Origin: Prado023 sp964418695
Lineage (GTDB): Bacteria; Actinomycetota; Actinomycetes; S36-B12; CAIYMF01
Assembly: GCA_964418695.1 (NCBI GenBank)
Contig: CAYQMN010000001.1
Location: 62,001-126,000 of the forward strand
DNA: 64,000 bases
Direction: 5' to 3'
Numbering within the stretch: the stretch's first letter is position 1; each line of letters begins with the position of its first letter. Of the stretch, positions 53,692-64,000 are shown piece by piece. The position numbers and the translations under genes are program-made. The notes beneath the pieces are model-generated. The model saw only the letters and a program-made list of their open reading frames with translations, had not been told where the DNA came from and ran no database searches.

Positions 53692-54203
53692 GCGACGTCT
53701 GGGTCAACGTCGTCGTCGGACTCATCCTGCTCGTCAGCATGGCGGGCACGATCGTCCCTGTGCTGCCCGGCACGATCCTGGCCGCCGGTGCGCTGCTCGT
53801 GTGGGCGATCTGCATGGGCACCACCGCCGCCTGGGTCGCCTTCTGCGTCGCCATTCTCGTTCTGGTCCTCGGCCAGGTCCTCAAGTACCTGCTCCCCCAC
53901 CGGACCCTGAGCAGCGCGGGCATCCCCGGTCGCTCGATCATGGTGGGCGGGGTCGCCGGCATCGTCGGGTTCTTCGTGCTGCCGGTGGTGGGGCTGCCGG
54001 TCGGGTTCGTGGCCGGAGTCATGCTGGCCGAGTGGCTGCGCCAGCGCGACGGGGCGGCAGCCTGGGACTCCACCTGGGTGGCGATGAAGGCCACGGGGTT
54101 CTCGATCATGATCGAGCTGGGCGCCCTGATCGTGGCCACCCTCGTGTGGGCGGCCGCACTCGGACTGGGCACTGGGGCGCACCAGATCGCAACGATCTCG
54201 TAA
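53688..54203 (+). CDS. DUF456 family membrane protein
   Basis: A 171-residue protein with four to five membrane helices and the DUF456 pattern: 'GTIVPVLPGTILAAGALLVW' in the first hairpin and 'FFVLPVVGLPVGFVAGVMLA' in the second, followed by 'EWLRQRDGAAAWDSTW'. Function unknown. GTG 53688 lies in the stop of the DUF7455 gene. Confidence 0.9.
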   Translation: MSDVWVNVVVGLILLVSMAGTIVPVLPGTILAAGALLVWAICMGTTAAWVAFCVAILVLVLGQVLKYLLPHRTLSSAGIPGRSIMVGGVAGIVGFFVLPVVGLPVGFVAGVMLAEWLRQRDGAAAWDSTWVAMKATGFSIMIELGALIVATLVWAAALGLGTGAHQIATIS

Positions 54204-54235
54204 CGCGTTCGCCGCCGGAGAGTGACCTGCGCCGC

Positions 54236-54241
54236 TAGGCT
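54236..54241 (+). promoter_or_regulatory. -10-like TAGGCT
   Basis: TAGGCT ends six bases before GTG 54248; no ribosome binding site. Leaderless pattern. Confidence 0.5.
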
Positions 54242-54247
54242 CGCGGC

Positions 54248-54887
54248 GTGGATCCGCAGCAGACCGACTACGACACTGTGGCCCCTCATCCGGTGGCCTC
54301 GCACGAGATCGGCCCTCGTCACGACACCGTGGTCCTGGACGAGGCCGGGGACTCCGGCTCCGTGACCAAGGCGGCGCGCCACGACACGATCGTCCTCGGC
54401 GGTCACGGGGACACCGGGTCCCCGGCCGGTGCGGAGCGCCACGACACCATCGCGCTCCAGCAGCCCGGCGCGGCTACCGCCCCGGGTCGTGCACAGTCCG
54501 CCCCTCGGCATCGACCGCACCCGGGTGCGGAGGGCTGGCAGGCGGTGAGCCGCTGGCGCGAGCAGGTCGTCACCCAAGCGGCCCACGGCATGGAGCCAGA
54601 TCCCTCCCTTCCACAGCCCCGCTCCCCCCGTGGTGATCGTGCGCCGCAACAACGCCGCCGTCATCGGCGCGACGCTCGGGTCGACCTCGCTGTTCCTGTC
54701 TCTGCTGCCGCTGATCGGCGTGGTGGCCTGGCTGCTGGCGCCGATCGGCCTGGCCTCCAGCATCGCCGGGCTGGTCGTCGGGTCGGCCCGCCGGGTCGGC
54801 CGAGTCGGAGCCCTGTGGGGCCTGGTGACCTCGTCGCTGGCCCTGCTCGTGTGCGTCATCTGGGCCAGCTTCCTGCTCGCGCTGTAA
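54248..54887 (+). CDS. DUF4190-like membrane protein with apparent +1 frameshift in a C6 run
   Basis: The N-terminal part reads from GTG 54248 (VDPQQTDYDTVAPHP) and carries three spaced 'RHDT[VI][VA]L' repeats. The C-terminal part, with 'VVIVRRNNAAVIGATLGSTS' and two membrane helices plus 'GLASSIAGLVVGSA', is in the next frame from about 54630 to the TAA at 54887. Removing one C from the six-C run at 54624-54629 joins them into one 212-residue protein, a normal DUF4190-type layout (disordered N-terminus, membrane hairpin). Either a sequencing or assembly error, a true disruption, or programmed slippage. As read, the first frame continues to a stop near 55141 without membrane helices. Confidence 0.65.
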
Positions 54888-55121
54888 TCCCAGGCGCCGG
54901 GTTGTCCCGGCCGGTCGAGCCCCACCCCTCTCCCCGCCCTGGTGGGTTGTGGTCGCCATGGCCACCAGAAGTCACCAGATTCGCCGAGGAGGGGCTCGGG
55001 CCGAGCGCGGCGCTCTGTCACAACCCTTACCAAGTGGTCAGGTTTGCGCTACTCTTGTCGCGCGCGCTGGATGTGGCCTTGACGCCCCGGCGCTGCCTCG
55101 CACCACTGATCGGAGATCCCC
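54888..55121. other. Intergenic region before the MFS gene
   Basis: About 230 bases. The stretch 55020-55060 (with 'GGTCAGGTTTGCGCTACTCT') is AT-richer than its surroundings and is the most likely promoter site, but the match to a consensus is weak. Confidence 0.35.
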
Positions 55122-56447
55122 ATGAGCCTGCGAACCCTTGACGCCGACACCGCCGCACCGCCCTCGACCCACCCAATCCGGCACGCCTCGTGGGCGGTGT
55201 TCGCGGTGTTCGCGCTCAACGGGTTCATGTTCGCCTCCTGGTTGAGCAGGCTGCCGCTGATCCGCGACTCCCTCGGGGTCTCCCCCGGCGAGCTCGGGCT
55301 GATCCTGCTGATCGGCGCAATGGGCTCACTGATCGCGCTGCCCCTGTCCGGCGGGGTGGTGCGCCGCTTCGGCACCCGCCGGACCACGCGGCTGGCCGCC
55401 ACCGTGGCGGCCGCCGGGTTCACCTGCGCGGTCCTGTCCGTGCAGGCCGGCAGCCCCGCGATGGTCGCCACCTTCATGTTCCTGACCAGCTTCGGCATCA
55501 GCGCGTGGGACGTGTCGATGAACCTGCAGGGCACGGTCGTCGAGCGCGCGCTCGGCCGGGCGATCATGCCGCGCTTCCACGCAGGCTTCTCCGTGGGCAT
55601 GGTGACCGGCGCCGGGCTCGGCGCCCTGGCCGCCGCCCTGGACGTCCCGCTGGTCTGGCATGTGATCCCCGCGATCGTCGTGGCCACCGCCGCAACCGTG
55701 GCACTGGCCCGCCAGTATCTGTCCGACGGCGCGATGGTCCAGGCGGCCTCGGCCGACGACCAGTCGCGCGGCTCCGCACGACGGGCGGCGCTGGCCGCTT
55801 GGCGTGAGCCGCGGACCGTCCTCATCGGCCTCATGGTCCTGGCCGCCGCCCTGACCGAGGGCAGTGCGAGCGACTGGCTGGCCCTGTCGGTGGTCCATGG
55901 GTTCGACGCCTCCGACGCGCTCGGGGCGATCGCCTTCGGCGTCTTCGTGGGCGCCATGACGCTCATGCGGTTCGCCGGCACCCGCCTGCTCGACCGCTAC
56001 GGCCGGGTCGTCATCCTGCGGATCTGCACCGGTCTCGCGCTGATCGGACTCATCGGGTTCGGCCTGGCCCCCACGCTGCCGATGGCGATCGTCGCGATCA
56101 TCCTGTGGGGCTTCGGAGCGGCCCTGGGCTTCCCGGTCGGGATGAGCGCTGCCTCCGACGACCCGGTGCACGCGGCGGCCCGTGTGTCCGTCGTCAGCTC
56201 GATCGGCTACATCGCCTTCCTGGCCGGACCGCCGTTGCTCGGGATGCTCGCCGAGCACGTCGGCTACCGCCACGCGCTGCTGGTCATCGCCGTGCCGCTG
56301 GTGCTGAGCCTCGCGCTGAGCGGCGTCGCCGCCCCGCTGCGGGAGCACGAGGCCGAGGACGAGGCCGAGGACCGTGCCGACCGGGACCAGGCCGACGCGG
56401 GCGACGTCCCGGCGCCCGGCCACGTGCCCGCCGGGGTCGCCCGTTGA
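55122..56447 (+). CDS. Major facilitator superfamily permease
   Basis: A 441-residue, 12-helix MFS transporter. The loop 2-3 motif 'GGVVRRFGTRRTTRLAA' and the second-half equivalent 'TRLLDRYGRVVILRICTG' are present, as is 'TEGSASDWLALSVVHGF', seen in the FucP/YbjJ-like branch. An acidic repeat 'EAEDEAEDRADRDQADAG' forms the cytoplasmic tail. Substrate unknown. ATG 55122 (MSLRTLDADTAAP). Confidence 0.9.
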   Translation: MSLRTLDADTAAPPSTHPIRHASWAVFAVFALNGFMFASWLSRLPLIRDSLGVSPGELGLILLIGAMGSLIALPLSGGVVRRFGTRRTTRLAATVAAAGFTCAVLSVQAGSPAMVATFMFLTSFGISAWDVSMNLQGTVVERALGRAIMPRFHAGFSVGMVTGAGLGALAAALDVPLVWHVIPAIVVATAATVALARQYLSDGAMVQAASADDQSRGSARRAALAAWREPRTVLIGLMVLAAALTEGSASDWLALSVVHGFDASDALGAIAFGVFVGAMTLMRFAGTRLLDRYGRVVILRICTGLALIGLIGFGLAPTLPMAIVAIILWGFGAALGFPVGMSAASDDPVHAAARVSVVSSIGYIAFLAGPPLLGMLAEHVGYRHALLVIAVPLVLSLALSGVAAPLREHEAEDEAEDRADRDQADAGDVPAPGHVPAGVAR

Positions 56448-56458
56448 TCGACGACCCG

Positions 56459-56475
56459 GCGGGTCGCAGACCCGC
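56459..56475. terminator. Candidate bidirectional hairpin between MFS and hrpA genes
   Basis: GCGGGTC, loop GCA, GACCCGC between convergent stop codons. No T-run. Confidence 0.35.
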
Positions 56476-56566
56476 GCGGCTCCGCCGGCAGGAACCCGAC
56501 GATCCACTCGTCCGAACCGGGTCCGACACCGGCGCGCGGCTCTCCTACGGGCTCAGCCAGCCAGGC

Positions 56567-59500
56567 TCAGCCCGTCAAGAACCGGTCGATCCGCTTCTCC
56601 GAGACCGGGACCGCCGTGCGGATGTGCTGGGCGAACAGGCTCACCCGGTACTCGTCGACCAGCTGACGGGCGCGGCGCTCCCGCTCGGTCGCCAGGCCCG
56701 CGTCGGTCACCGGCCAGCCGGGAATCTCGGCCGCCATCCGCCGCTCGGCAGCCAGCGCGGCATCGAGTCGCCGCTGGTCGGCCAGGGGGTCCTCGGCCAT
56801 CCGGCCGACCCGCCAGGCCAGCGCCTTGAGGTACCGGCGCAGGTCCGCCAGGCCGGCCACGCCGACCCGAGTGACCGGCGCAGGTCCGAGCAGCCGAGTG
56901 AGCTCGCGCCGGGCGTCGGCAGCCGAGGCCGCCAGCGCCGGCACAGCCGGCAGGGCCGCCAGGTCGCGCTCGATCTGCCACCCCTCGGCGAGCGCCGCGA
57001 CCACCTGGGCCAGGGTCGCGGCGAACAGTCGCGGCAGCTCGAGGGTGATCCGGGCGACCGCGGCGTCGAAGGTCGCCGCCTCGCGGATGTCGGAACCGGC
57101 CAGCAGGTGGTCGATGCAGGCGTCGGCGCAGTCGGCGAGCAGCGCGGCGGCACCGCCGTGTGGGAACCGGCCCACGGTCAGCCGAGCGGTCAGGTCCAGC
57201 GCGGTGTGTCCGCGCGGAGCCGGGTCGGGCACGGCCAGGGCGACCAGCCGGCGGACCCCGCGCAGGTGGGTCCGCGCGGCCAGCCCCTCGTCGGACAGGA
57301 CCTCCAGGTCCACGCTGCGGCCACGGTCGACCAGGGCCGGATAGCCGGTGACGGAGATGCCGGCGACCGTGGGCTCGACGGTCCGCGGGATCGTGCCGAA
57401 CGTCCAGGTCGTCGCCCCAGTGACCGTCAGGTCGGCGGCGGCGCGCGCCACCAGGGCAGCCCGGTCCGGGGCCAGCCGGCGCTGTAGGTCGGCCAGGTCA
57501 CGGCCCTCCCCCACGACCTCGCCGGACTCGTCGAGCACGCGGTACCGCGGCAGCAGGTGCAGCGGCACCCGCGCCAGATCCCAGTCCTGCGCGCCGATCC
57601 GCACCCCGCTGACCCGGCTCACCGCGGCGGCCACCCCCTCCAGCAGCGGGAGGTCCGCGAGCTCCGGGGCGTCGAGCACCTGGGGCACGAGGTTGGGCGC
57701 CGGCCCGAGCTGACGCCGGATCGCCTTCGCCGGGCTGCGCAGCAGGGCGGCCACCAGGTCGCCGCGCAGGCCGGGTGCCGCCCCCGGCACCTGGGCGGGG
57801 TCGAGAGTGGGCAGCCCGGCCAGCGGGACGTCGACGGTCACGCCGTCCTCGTCGGCTCCCGGGGCGAAGGCGTACGACAGCTGCAGCGTCACGTCCGGCC
57901 CGGCGCTCCAGCGCAGCGGGAAGTCGCCCTCGTCGGGCTGCGGATGGCCCTCGGTCCAGATGTCCTGCTCGGTCATCGTCAGCAGGCTCGGGTGGGCGCG
58001 CTGCTCCCGGCGCCACCAGGCGTCGAAGTGGCGCACCGAGACGATGTCGGCCGGGATCCGCGTGTCGTAGAACGCGAAGACGCCCTGGTCGTCGATCACC
58101 GCGCCCATCCGGCGGCTGCGCGAGGCCACCTCCTGAGCGGCCTCCACCGCTGCCCGGTTCGCGTGCCAGAACCGGTGCCGGGTCCGCCAGCGCCCCTCCG
58201 CCAGCGCGCCCCGCAGGAACAGCTCGCGGGACAGCGCCGGGTCGATCGTGGAGAACGTCACCGTGCGGTCGACCACGAGCGGGATCCCGTAGAGGGTGAC
58301 CCGCTCGGTCGCCACCGCCGAGCCGCGCGTGGCCGACCAGCGCGGCTCGGAGTAGGAGCGGGAGACGAGGTGCCCGGCGGCCTCCTCGACCCACTCAGGC
58401 CGGATGACCGCGTTGCGCCGCGCGAACAGCCGGGAGGTCTCGACCAGCTCGCTGGACATGATCCAATCCGGGCCGGTCCGGGCCAGCGCCGATCCCGGGA
58501 AGATCACGAACCGAGCCCCGCGTGGCCCGAGGTAGTCCGAGCGCCGGTCGTCGCGCAGACCCACCTGGGACAGCAGGCCGGTCAGCAGCGCGCGGTGGAT
58601 GCCGTCGGGGTCGTCCGCGCCGCTGCTCCACGCGATGCCCAGGCCCGAGCAGACCTCGCGCACCTGGGCGACCAGGTCCTGCCACTCGCGCAGGCGCAGG
58701 TAGTTCAGGAACTGCTCGCGGCAGGCCCGACGCAGCCCGTTGCCGCTGGTGCTGCGGCGCAGGTCGCGCACGTGGTCCCACAGGTTGAGCAGCGTCAGGA
58801 AGTCCGAGCGCTTGTCGGTGAACCGGGCGTGCGCGGCGTCGGCCTTGCCGCGCTGCTCCTCGGGCCGCTCCCGCGGGTCCTGGATCGTCAGGCCGGCGGC
58901 GATCACGACCACCTCGCGCACGCACCCGAGCTCCGCGGCGGCCAGCACCATGCGGGCCAGCCGCGGGTCCAGCGGCAGCCGGGCGAGCTGGCGGCCCAGC
59001 GGAGTCAGCCGGGGCGGGCCATTGCCGGGGCGCAGCGCCCCGAGCTCGCTGAGCAGCGCCAGGCCGTCGCGGACCGCGCGGGTGTCCGGCGGGTCCAGGA
59101 ACGGGAATCGCTCGATGTCGCCCAGGCGCAGGGCGGCCATCTGCAGCAGCACCGCGGCCAGGTTGGTCCGCAGGATCTCCGGATCGGTGAACTCCGGCCG
59201 TGACTCGAAGTCGAGCTGGCTGTAGAGCCGCACCGCGATCCCGTCGCGCACGCGACCGCAGCGGCCGGCGCGTTGGTTGGCCGAGGCCTGGGAGATCGGC
59301 TCGATCGGCAGCCGCTGGATCTTCAGCCGCTTGGAGTAGCGCGAGATGCGCGCGGTGCCCGGGTCCACGACGTACCGGATGCCGGGCACGGTGATCGAGG
59401 TCTCGGCGACGTTGGTGGCCAGGACGACCCGGCGCCCACCGCCGGGCGCGAACACCCGCGCCTGCTCGGCGGTCGACAGCCGCCCGTAGAGCGGCAGCAC

Positions 59501-60247
59501 GGTCGCGGTCGCGTCCACCAGCTTGCGCAGCGCGTCGGCCACGTCGCGGATCTCGCGCTCGCCGGACAGGAACACGAGCACGTCGCCGTCACCGGAGGTC
59601 AGGCACTCCAGGACCGCGTCGCCGACCGCGTCCACGTCGTCGTTGGCCACGTCCTCGGTCGGGTGGTAGCGGATCTCGACCGGGTAGGTCCGCCCGCTGA
59701 CCTCGATGATCGGCGCGCCGCCGAAGTGCTCGGAGAAGCGCTCCACGTCGATCGTCGCCGAGGTCACGATCACCCGCAGGTCCGGGCGGCGTGGCAGCAG
59801 CCGGCGCAGGTAGCCCAGGAGGAAGTCGATGGTGAGGCTGCGCTCGTGTGCCTCGTCGATGATGATCGTGTCGTAGCGGCGCAGGTCGCGGTCGCGCTGC
59901 AGCTCGGCGAGCAGGATGCCGTCGGTCATCACCTTGACCCGGGTGCCGCGCGCGGTGCGGTCGGTGAACCGGACCGCGAACCCGACCTCGGCGCCCAGCT
60001 CGACCCCGCACTCCTGCGCGATCCGGGCGGCCAGGGTGCGCGCGGCGATCCGCCGGGGCTGGGTGTGCCCGATCATCCCGGCGCTCCCCCGGCCCGCGGC
60101 CAGCGCGATCTTGGGCAGCTGGGTGGTCTTGCCCGAGCCGGTCTCCCCCGCGACCACCACCACCTGGTGCTCGCGCAGGGCAGCGGTGATCTGCTCGACG
60201 TGCTCGGCGATCGGCAGCTGCTCGGGGACGGCCAGGCGCAGGGGCAT
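56567..60247 (-). CDS. hrpA: ATP-dependent RNA helicase HrpA
   Basis: A 1226-residue DEAH/RHA helicase. Motif I 'VVAGETGSGKTTQLPKIAL', motif II 'IIIDEAHERSLTIDFLLGYL', motif III 'VIVTSATIDVERFSEHFGG', motif V 'VLATNVAETSITVPGIRYVV' and motif VI 'QRAGRCGRVRDG'. HA2 and OB regions follow, then a long C-terminal DUF3418-type domain. RNA processing or translation quality-control role in the cytoplasm. ATG 60247 is seven bases after the guaB1 stop, indicating co-transcription. Confidence 0.95.
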   Translation of the reverse strand: MPLRLAVPEQLPIAEHVEQITAALREHQVVVVAGETGSGKTTQLPKIALAAGRGSAGMIGHTQPRRIAARTLAARIAQECGVELGAEVGFAVRFTDRTARGTRVKVMTDGILLAELQRDRDLRRYDTIIIDEAHERSLTIDFLLGYLRRLLPRRPDLRVIVTSATIDVERFSEHFGGAPIIEVSGRTYPVEIRYHPTEDVANDDVDAVGDAVLECLTSGDGDVLVFLSGEREIRDVADALRKLVDATATVLPLYGRLSTAEQARVFAPGGGRRVVLATNVAETSITVPGIRYVVDPGTARISRYSKRLKIQRLPIEPISQASANQRAGRCGRVRDGIAVRLYSQLDFESRPEFTDPEILRTNLAAVLLQMAALRLGDIERFPFLDPPDTRAVRDGLALLSELGALRPGNGPPRLTPLGRQLARLPLDPRLARMVLAAAELGCVREVVVIAAGLTIQDPRERPEEQRGKADAAHARFTDKRSDFLTLLNLWDHVRDLRRSTSGNGLRRACREQFLNYLRLREWQDLVAQVREVCSGLGIAWSSGADDPDGIHRALLTGLLSQVGLRDDRRSDYLGPRGARFVIFPGSALARTGPDWIMSSELVETSRLFARRNAVIRPEWVEEAAGHLVSRSYSEPRWSATRGSAVATERVTLYGIPLVVDRTVTFSTIDPALSRELFLRGALAEGRWRTRHRFWHANRAAVEAAQEVASRSRRMGAVIDDQGVFAFYDTRIPADIVSVRHFDAWWRREQRAHPSLLTMTEQDIWTEGHPQPDEGDFPLRWSAGPDVTLQLSYAFAPGADEDGVTVDVPLAGLPTLDPAQVPGAAPGLRGDLVAALLRSPAKAIRRQLGPAPNLVPQVLDAPELADLPLLEGVAAAVSRVSGVRIGAQDWDLARVPLHLLPRYRVLDESGEVVGEGRDLADLQRRLAPDRAALVARAAADLTVTGATTWTFGTIPRTVEPTVAGISVTGYPALVDRGRSVDLEVLSDEGLAARTHLRGVRRLVALAVPDPAPRGHTALDLTARLTVGRFPHGGAAALLADCADACIDHLLAGSDIREAATFDAAVARITLELPRLFAATLAQVVAALAEGWQIERDLAALPAVPALAASAADARRELTRLLGPAPVTRVGVAGLADLRRYLKALAWRVGRMAEDPLADQRRLDAALAAERRMAAEIPGWPVTDAGLATERERRARQLVDEYRVSLFAQHIRTAVPVSEKRIDRFLTG

Positions 60248-60254
60248 CCGCGGT

Positions 60255-61697
60255 CTACCAGGAGGTCGGCAGCGGGCGGCCCTCGGCGAACCCCGCCGGG
60301 GACTGGACACCGAGCAGCGCCCGCTCGTGGAACGCCGCCAGGTTCGCCGCGCCCGCGTAGGTGCAGGCCGAGCGAACCCCGGCGGTGATGGTGTCCAGCA
60401 GGTCCTCCACGCCCGGGCGCTCGGGGTCCACGTACATGCGCGAGTGGGAGATTCCCTCCTCGAACATGGCCTTGCGGGCACGGTCGAACGCGGAGTCGTC
60501 CGCGGTGCGGTGCTTGACCGCGCGGGCCGAGGCCATCCCGAAGCTGACCTTGAACGCCTTGCCCGAGGGGTCGATCTGCAGGTCGCCGGGCGACTCCAGC
60601 GTCCCGGCGAACCAGGAGCCGATCATCACCGCCCCGGCGCCTGCGGCCAGCGCGATGGCGACGTCGCGCGGGTGGCGCACGCCCCCGTCGGCCCAGATCC
60701 AGCGGCCCTCCCGCTGGGCCGCCGCCGCGCACTCAAGGACCGCCGAGAGCTGCGGGCGTCCGACGCCGGTCTGCATCCGGGTGGTGCACATCGCCCCCGG
60801 CCCGACGCCCACCTTGACGATGTCCACGCCGGCGTCGATGAGATCCAGCGTGCCGACCGCGGTCACCACGTTGCCCGCGACCACCGGGACGTGCGGGGCG
60901 ACGTGCCGGGCCTGGCGCACAGCGCCCAGCGCCTCGAACATCTTCTCTTGGTGCCCGTGGGCAGTGTCGACCACGAGCACGTCGACGCCCGCGGCGAGCA
61001 GCGCCTCGGCCCGCCCGAGCACGTCGCCGTTCACCCCGATCGCCGCGCCGACCCGCAGCCGGCCCTGCGCGTCCAGCGCGGGCCGGTACACGGTGGAGCG
61101 CAGCGCCCCGGCGAGCGTGAGCACGCCGGCCACCGAGCCGTCCGACCGCACGATCGGCGCGACCTTGTGGCGCGCCTCGTGCATCGCCTCGAACGCCTCG
61201 CGCGGGCCGATCCCGTTGGGCAGCGTGAACACGTCGTCGCTCATCGCCGAGCCGACGCTGGCGAACCGGTCGAGGTCGGCGCAGTCGGACTCGGTGAGGA
61301 CGCCGAGCAGCTTCCCGTCGCGATGCACCACCGCGGCGCCGTGGGCCCGCTTGGTGATCAGCGCGCTGGCCGAGCCGACGATGTCCTCGGGCGCGAGCAT
61401 GACCGGGGTCTCGTACACCGGATGGCGGGACTTGACCCAGGCCGTGACCTCGGACACCACGGAAACGGGGATGTCCTGGGGCAGGATCACCAGCCCGCCG
61501 CGCCGGGCCACCGTCTCGGCCATGCGCCGGCCCGCGACCGCGGTCATGTTCGCCACGACCAGCGGGATGGTCGCCCCGGAGCCGTCCTGCGCGGTGAGGT
61601 CCACCCCTGAGCGCGACGCGACCGCGGACCGGATCGGCACCAGGAACGCGTCGTCGTAGGTCAGGTCGTAGGGCGGCAGCTCGTGCTGGAATCGCAT
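60255..61697 (-). CDS. guaB1: GuaB1 family IMPDH/GMP reductase-related protein with CBS domains
   Basis: A 480-residue TIM-barrel enzyme. 'YDLTYDDAFLVPIRS' at the start, two CBS repeats inserted at about 95-210 ('VGSASALITKRAHGAAVVHR', 'FEAMHEARHKVAPIV'), 'VDTAHGHQEKMFEAL', and the catalytic Cys loop 'VGVGPGAMCTTRMQTGVGRP'. To my knowledge the mycobacterial GuaB1 branch was shown to be a GMP reductase (GMP to IMP) rather than an IMP dehydrogenase, so purine salvage is the best call. ATG 61697. Upstream of hrpA on the same strand. Confidence 0.93.
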   Translation of the reverse strand: MRFQHELPPYDLTYDDAFLVPIRSAVASRSGVDLTAQDGSGATIPLVVANMTAVAGRRMAETVARRGGLVILPQDIPVSVVSEVTAWVKSRHPVYETPVMLAPEDIVGSASALITKRAHGAAVVHRDGKLLGVLTESDCADLDRFASVGSAMSDDVFTLPNGIGPREAFEAMHEARHKVAPIVRSDGSVAGVLTLAGALRSTVYRPALDAQGRLRVGAAIGVNGDVLGRAEALLAAGVDVLVVDTAHGHQEKMFEALGAVRQARHVAPHVPVVAGNVVTAVGTLDLIDAGVDIVKVGVGPGAMCTTRMQTGVGRPQLSAVLECAAAAQREGRWIWADGGVRHPRDVAIALAAGAGAVMIGSWFAGTLESPGDLQIDPSGKAFKVSFGMASARAVKHRTADDSAFDRARKAMFEEGISHSRMYVDPERPGVEDLLDTITAGVRSACTYAGAANLAAFHERALLGVQSPAGFAEGRPLPTSW

Positions 61698-61785
61698 GAG
61701 CGAACGGTATCCCGCCAACGTGCCCGCGGACGGGGTCGCAACGGCCCACCAGCGCTCCCGCGCGGTCGGGCGTCGCTCGACCGCC

Positions 61786-63393
<1,608 letters not shown>

Positions 63394-63463
63394 CAGTGAT
63401 TGCCTCTCATGATGGAATCCCGCAGCGCTCAGGAGTCAGGGTCAGGCACGCGGGAACGGGCGT

Positions 63464-63491
63464 CATTGTGTCACGGGGGATCGCGCGGCAA
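63464..63491 (-). promoter_or_regulatory. Candidate sigA promoter
   Basis: On the reverse strand TTGCCG (63491-63486) and ACAATG (63469-63464) are 16 bases apart, about 70 bases upstream of the GTG. Moderate match. Confidence 0.35.
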
Positions 63492-63639
63492 GCCACCCCC
63501 AGCGTCCACATGTCTCAACGATCCCGAGCGCCGATCTGTTCCCGCGACCGTCGCGAAAGCCAAGGTTCGTCGCCGATCGTCCGTGCCGCGACGCTCCGCG
63601 GCGAGCAGCGGTCCGAGTGACCGCGGCATCCAGTCAGCC

Positions 63640-63681
63640 AGCCGCCCGGTCCGGCGGCAGATTCCGTCGGACCGGGCGGCT
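63640..63681 (-). terminator. Strong hairpin terminator downstream of metY
   Basis: AGCCGCCCGGTCCG (63640-63653) and CGGACCGGGCGGCT (63668-63681) form a perfect 14-bp stem with a 14-base loop, 23 bases beyond the metY stop. No T-run, as usual in GC-rich actinobacteria. Confidence 0.7.
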
Positions 63682-63704
63682 GAGTCACGCGTGTGAGTGC
63701 GTCC

Positions 63705-64000
63705 TCACTCCCCCTTGGCGGCGCGGAAGCCCGCCTCGAGGTCGGCCAGGATGTCGCTGATGTTCTCGATGCCGACCGCCAGACGGACCAGGCCAGGAGT
63801 CACGCCGCTGGCACGCTGCTCCTCCTCGCTGAGCTGCGAGTGCGTGGTCGAGGCCGGGTGGATCACCAGGCTGCGCACGTCGCCGATGTTGGCCACGTGG
63901 CTGTGCAGCTCGAGCGCCTCCACGAAGGTCCGGCCGGCCTCGGCCCCGCCCTTGATCTCGAACGCGAGGACTGCGCCGGTGCCCAGCGGGGCGTACTTGC
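63705..64000 (-). CDS. metY: O-acetylhomoserine sulfhydrylase, C-terminal part (cut by window end)
   Basis: The last 98 residues of a Cys/Met-metabolism PLP enzyme. 'YAPLGTGAVLAFEIKGG', 'FVEALELHSHVANIGDVRSL', 'VIHPASTTHSQLSEEEQ' and 'VRLAVGIENISDILADLEAG' match MetY (O-acetylhomoserine aminocarboxypropyltransferase), which adds sulfide to O-acetylhomoserine to make homocysteine. The PLP Lys is outside the window. Followed by a strong hairpin. Confidence 0.93.
   Translation of the reverse strand, partial: KYAPLGTGAVLAFEIKGGAEAGRTFVEALELHSHVANIGDVRSLVIHPASTTHSQLSEEEQRASGVTPGLVRLAVGIENISDILADLEAGFRAAKGE

Larger units (their letters stand above)
63394..63704. other. Intergenic region between sigA and metY
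   Basis: No supported gene. It holds the sigA promoter candidate (63464-63491) and a strong inverted repeat (63640-63681) at the 3' side of metY. Confidence 0.5.

Overview
The window is a 64 kb chromosomal segment of a very GC-rich actinobacterium. Support for that placement: heavy G/C at third codon positions; many GTG starts; ATGA/GTGA stop-start overlaps; lineage-typical genes (an SsgA-like protein, GuaB1, DUF3099, DUF7455, a HrdB/SigA sigma factor with a long Ala/Lys-rich N-terminus); and many short TANNNT boxes 6-8 nt before start codons, as expected for leaderless mRNAs. An SsgA-like protein without mycolic-acid genes in view suggests a morphologically complex, non-mycolic actinomycete. 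Genus cannot be decided from this window.

Layout. 1-5.7 kb: start of glutamate dehydrogenase (cut by the window edge), a Nudix-NYN fusion, a secreted peptidoglycan-binding hydrolase, an AI-2E family permease, a secreted SGNH-like protein and a small unknown protein. 5.8-11.7 kb: pta-ackA, an SPFH/NfeD pair and an ABC ATPase. 11.8-22.4 kb: serB and sixA, then a nitrogen-storage region with cyanophycinase (cphB), cyanophycin synthetase (cphA), a shortened CphA-like Mur ligase that lacks the ATP-grasp domain, and tldD-tldE. 22.4-29.5 kb: dodecin, DUF3099, a PepSY lipoprotein, a zinc alcohol dehydrogenase with a hot-dog thioesterase, a HIT protein with thrS, and small conserved proteins.

29.6-33.7 kb: tRNA-Val(CAC), an ssgA-like gene, pabB with a class IV aminotransferase, a Gly-Cys-Val tRNA cluster and a HicA/HicB-type toxin-antitoxin pair. 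33.8-44.7 kb: an operon of IlvG-like ThDP enzyme, class III aminotransferase and Nudix hydrolase; then an alpha/beta hydrolase, lactate permease, quinone reductase-like enzyme, an orphan ATP-grasp ligase, a TrxR-like ferredoxin-NADP reductase and a beta carbonic anhydrase. 44.9-51 kb: an SNF2-family helicase and a molybdate module (HTH-TOBE regulator, modA-modB-modC, mop) with 18-bp iterated repeats upstream of mop. 51-64 kb: a conserved core block of parE, DUF7455, DUF456, a membrane protein with an apparent frameshift, an MFS permease, hrpA, guaB1 and the principal sigma factor, then the 3' end of metY.

Most of the window is core metabolism and housekeeping. The most unusual parts are the CphA-like ligase without ATP-grasp beside complete cphA/cphB and tldD/tldE, the iterated repeats in front of mop and hicA, a tandem-repeat plus palindrome element between convergent genes near 25.6 kb, and the C6-tract frameshift near 54.6 kb. 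No CRISPR array, transposase, integrase, prophage or rRNA operon was found.
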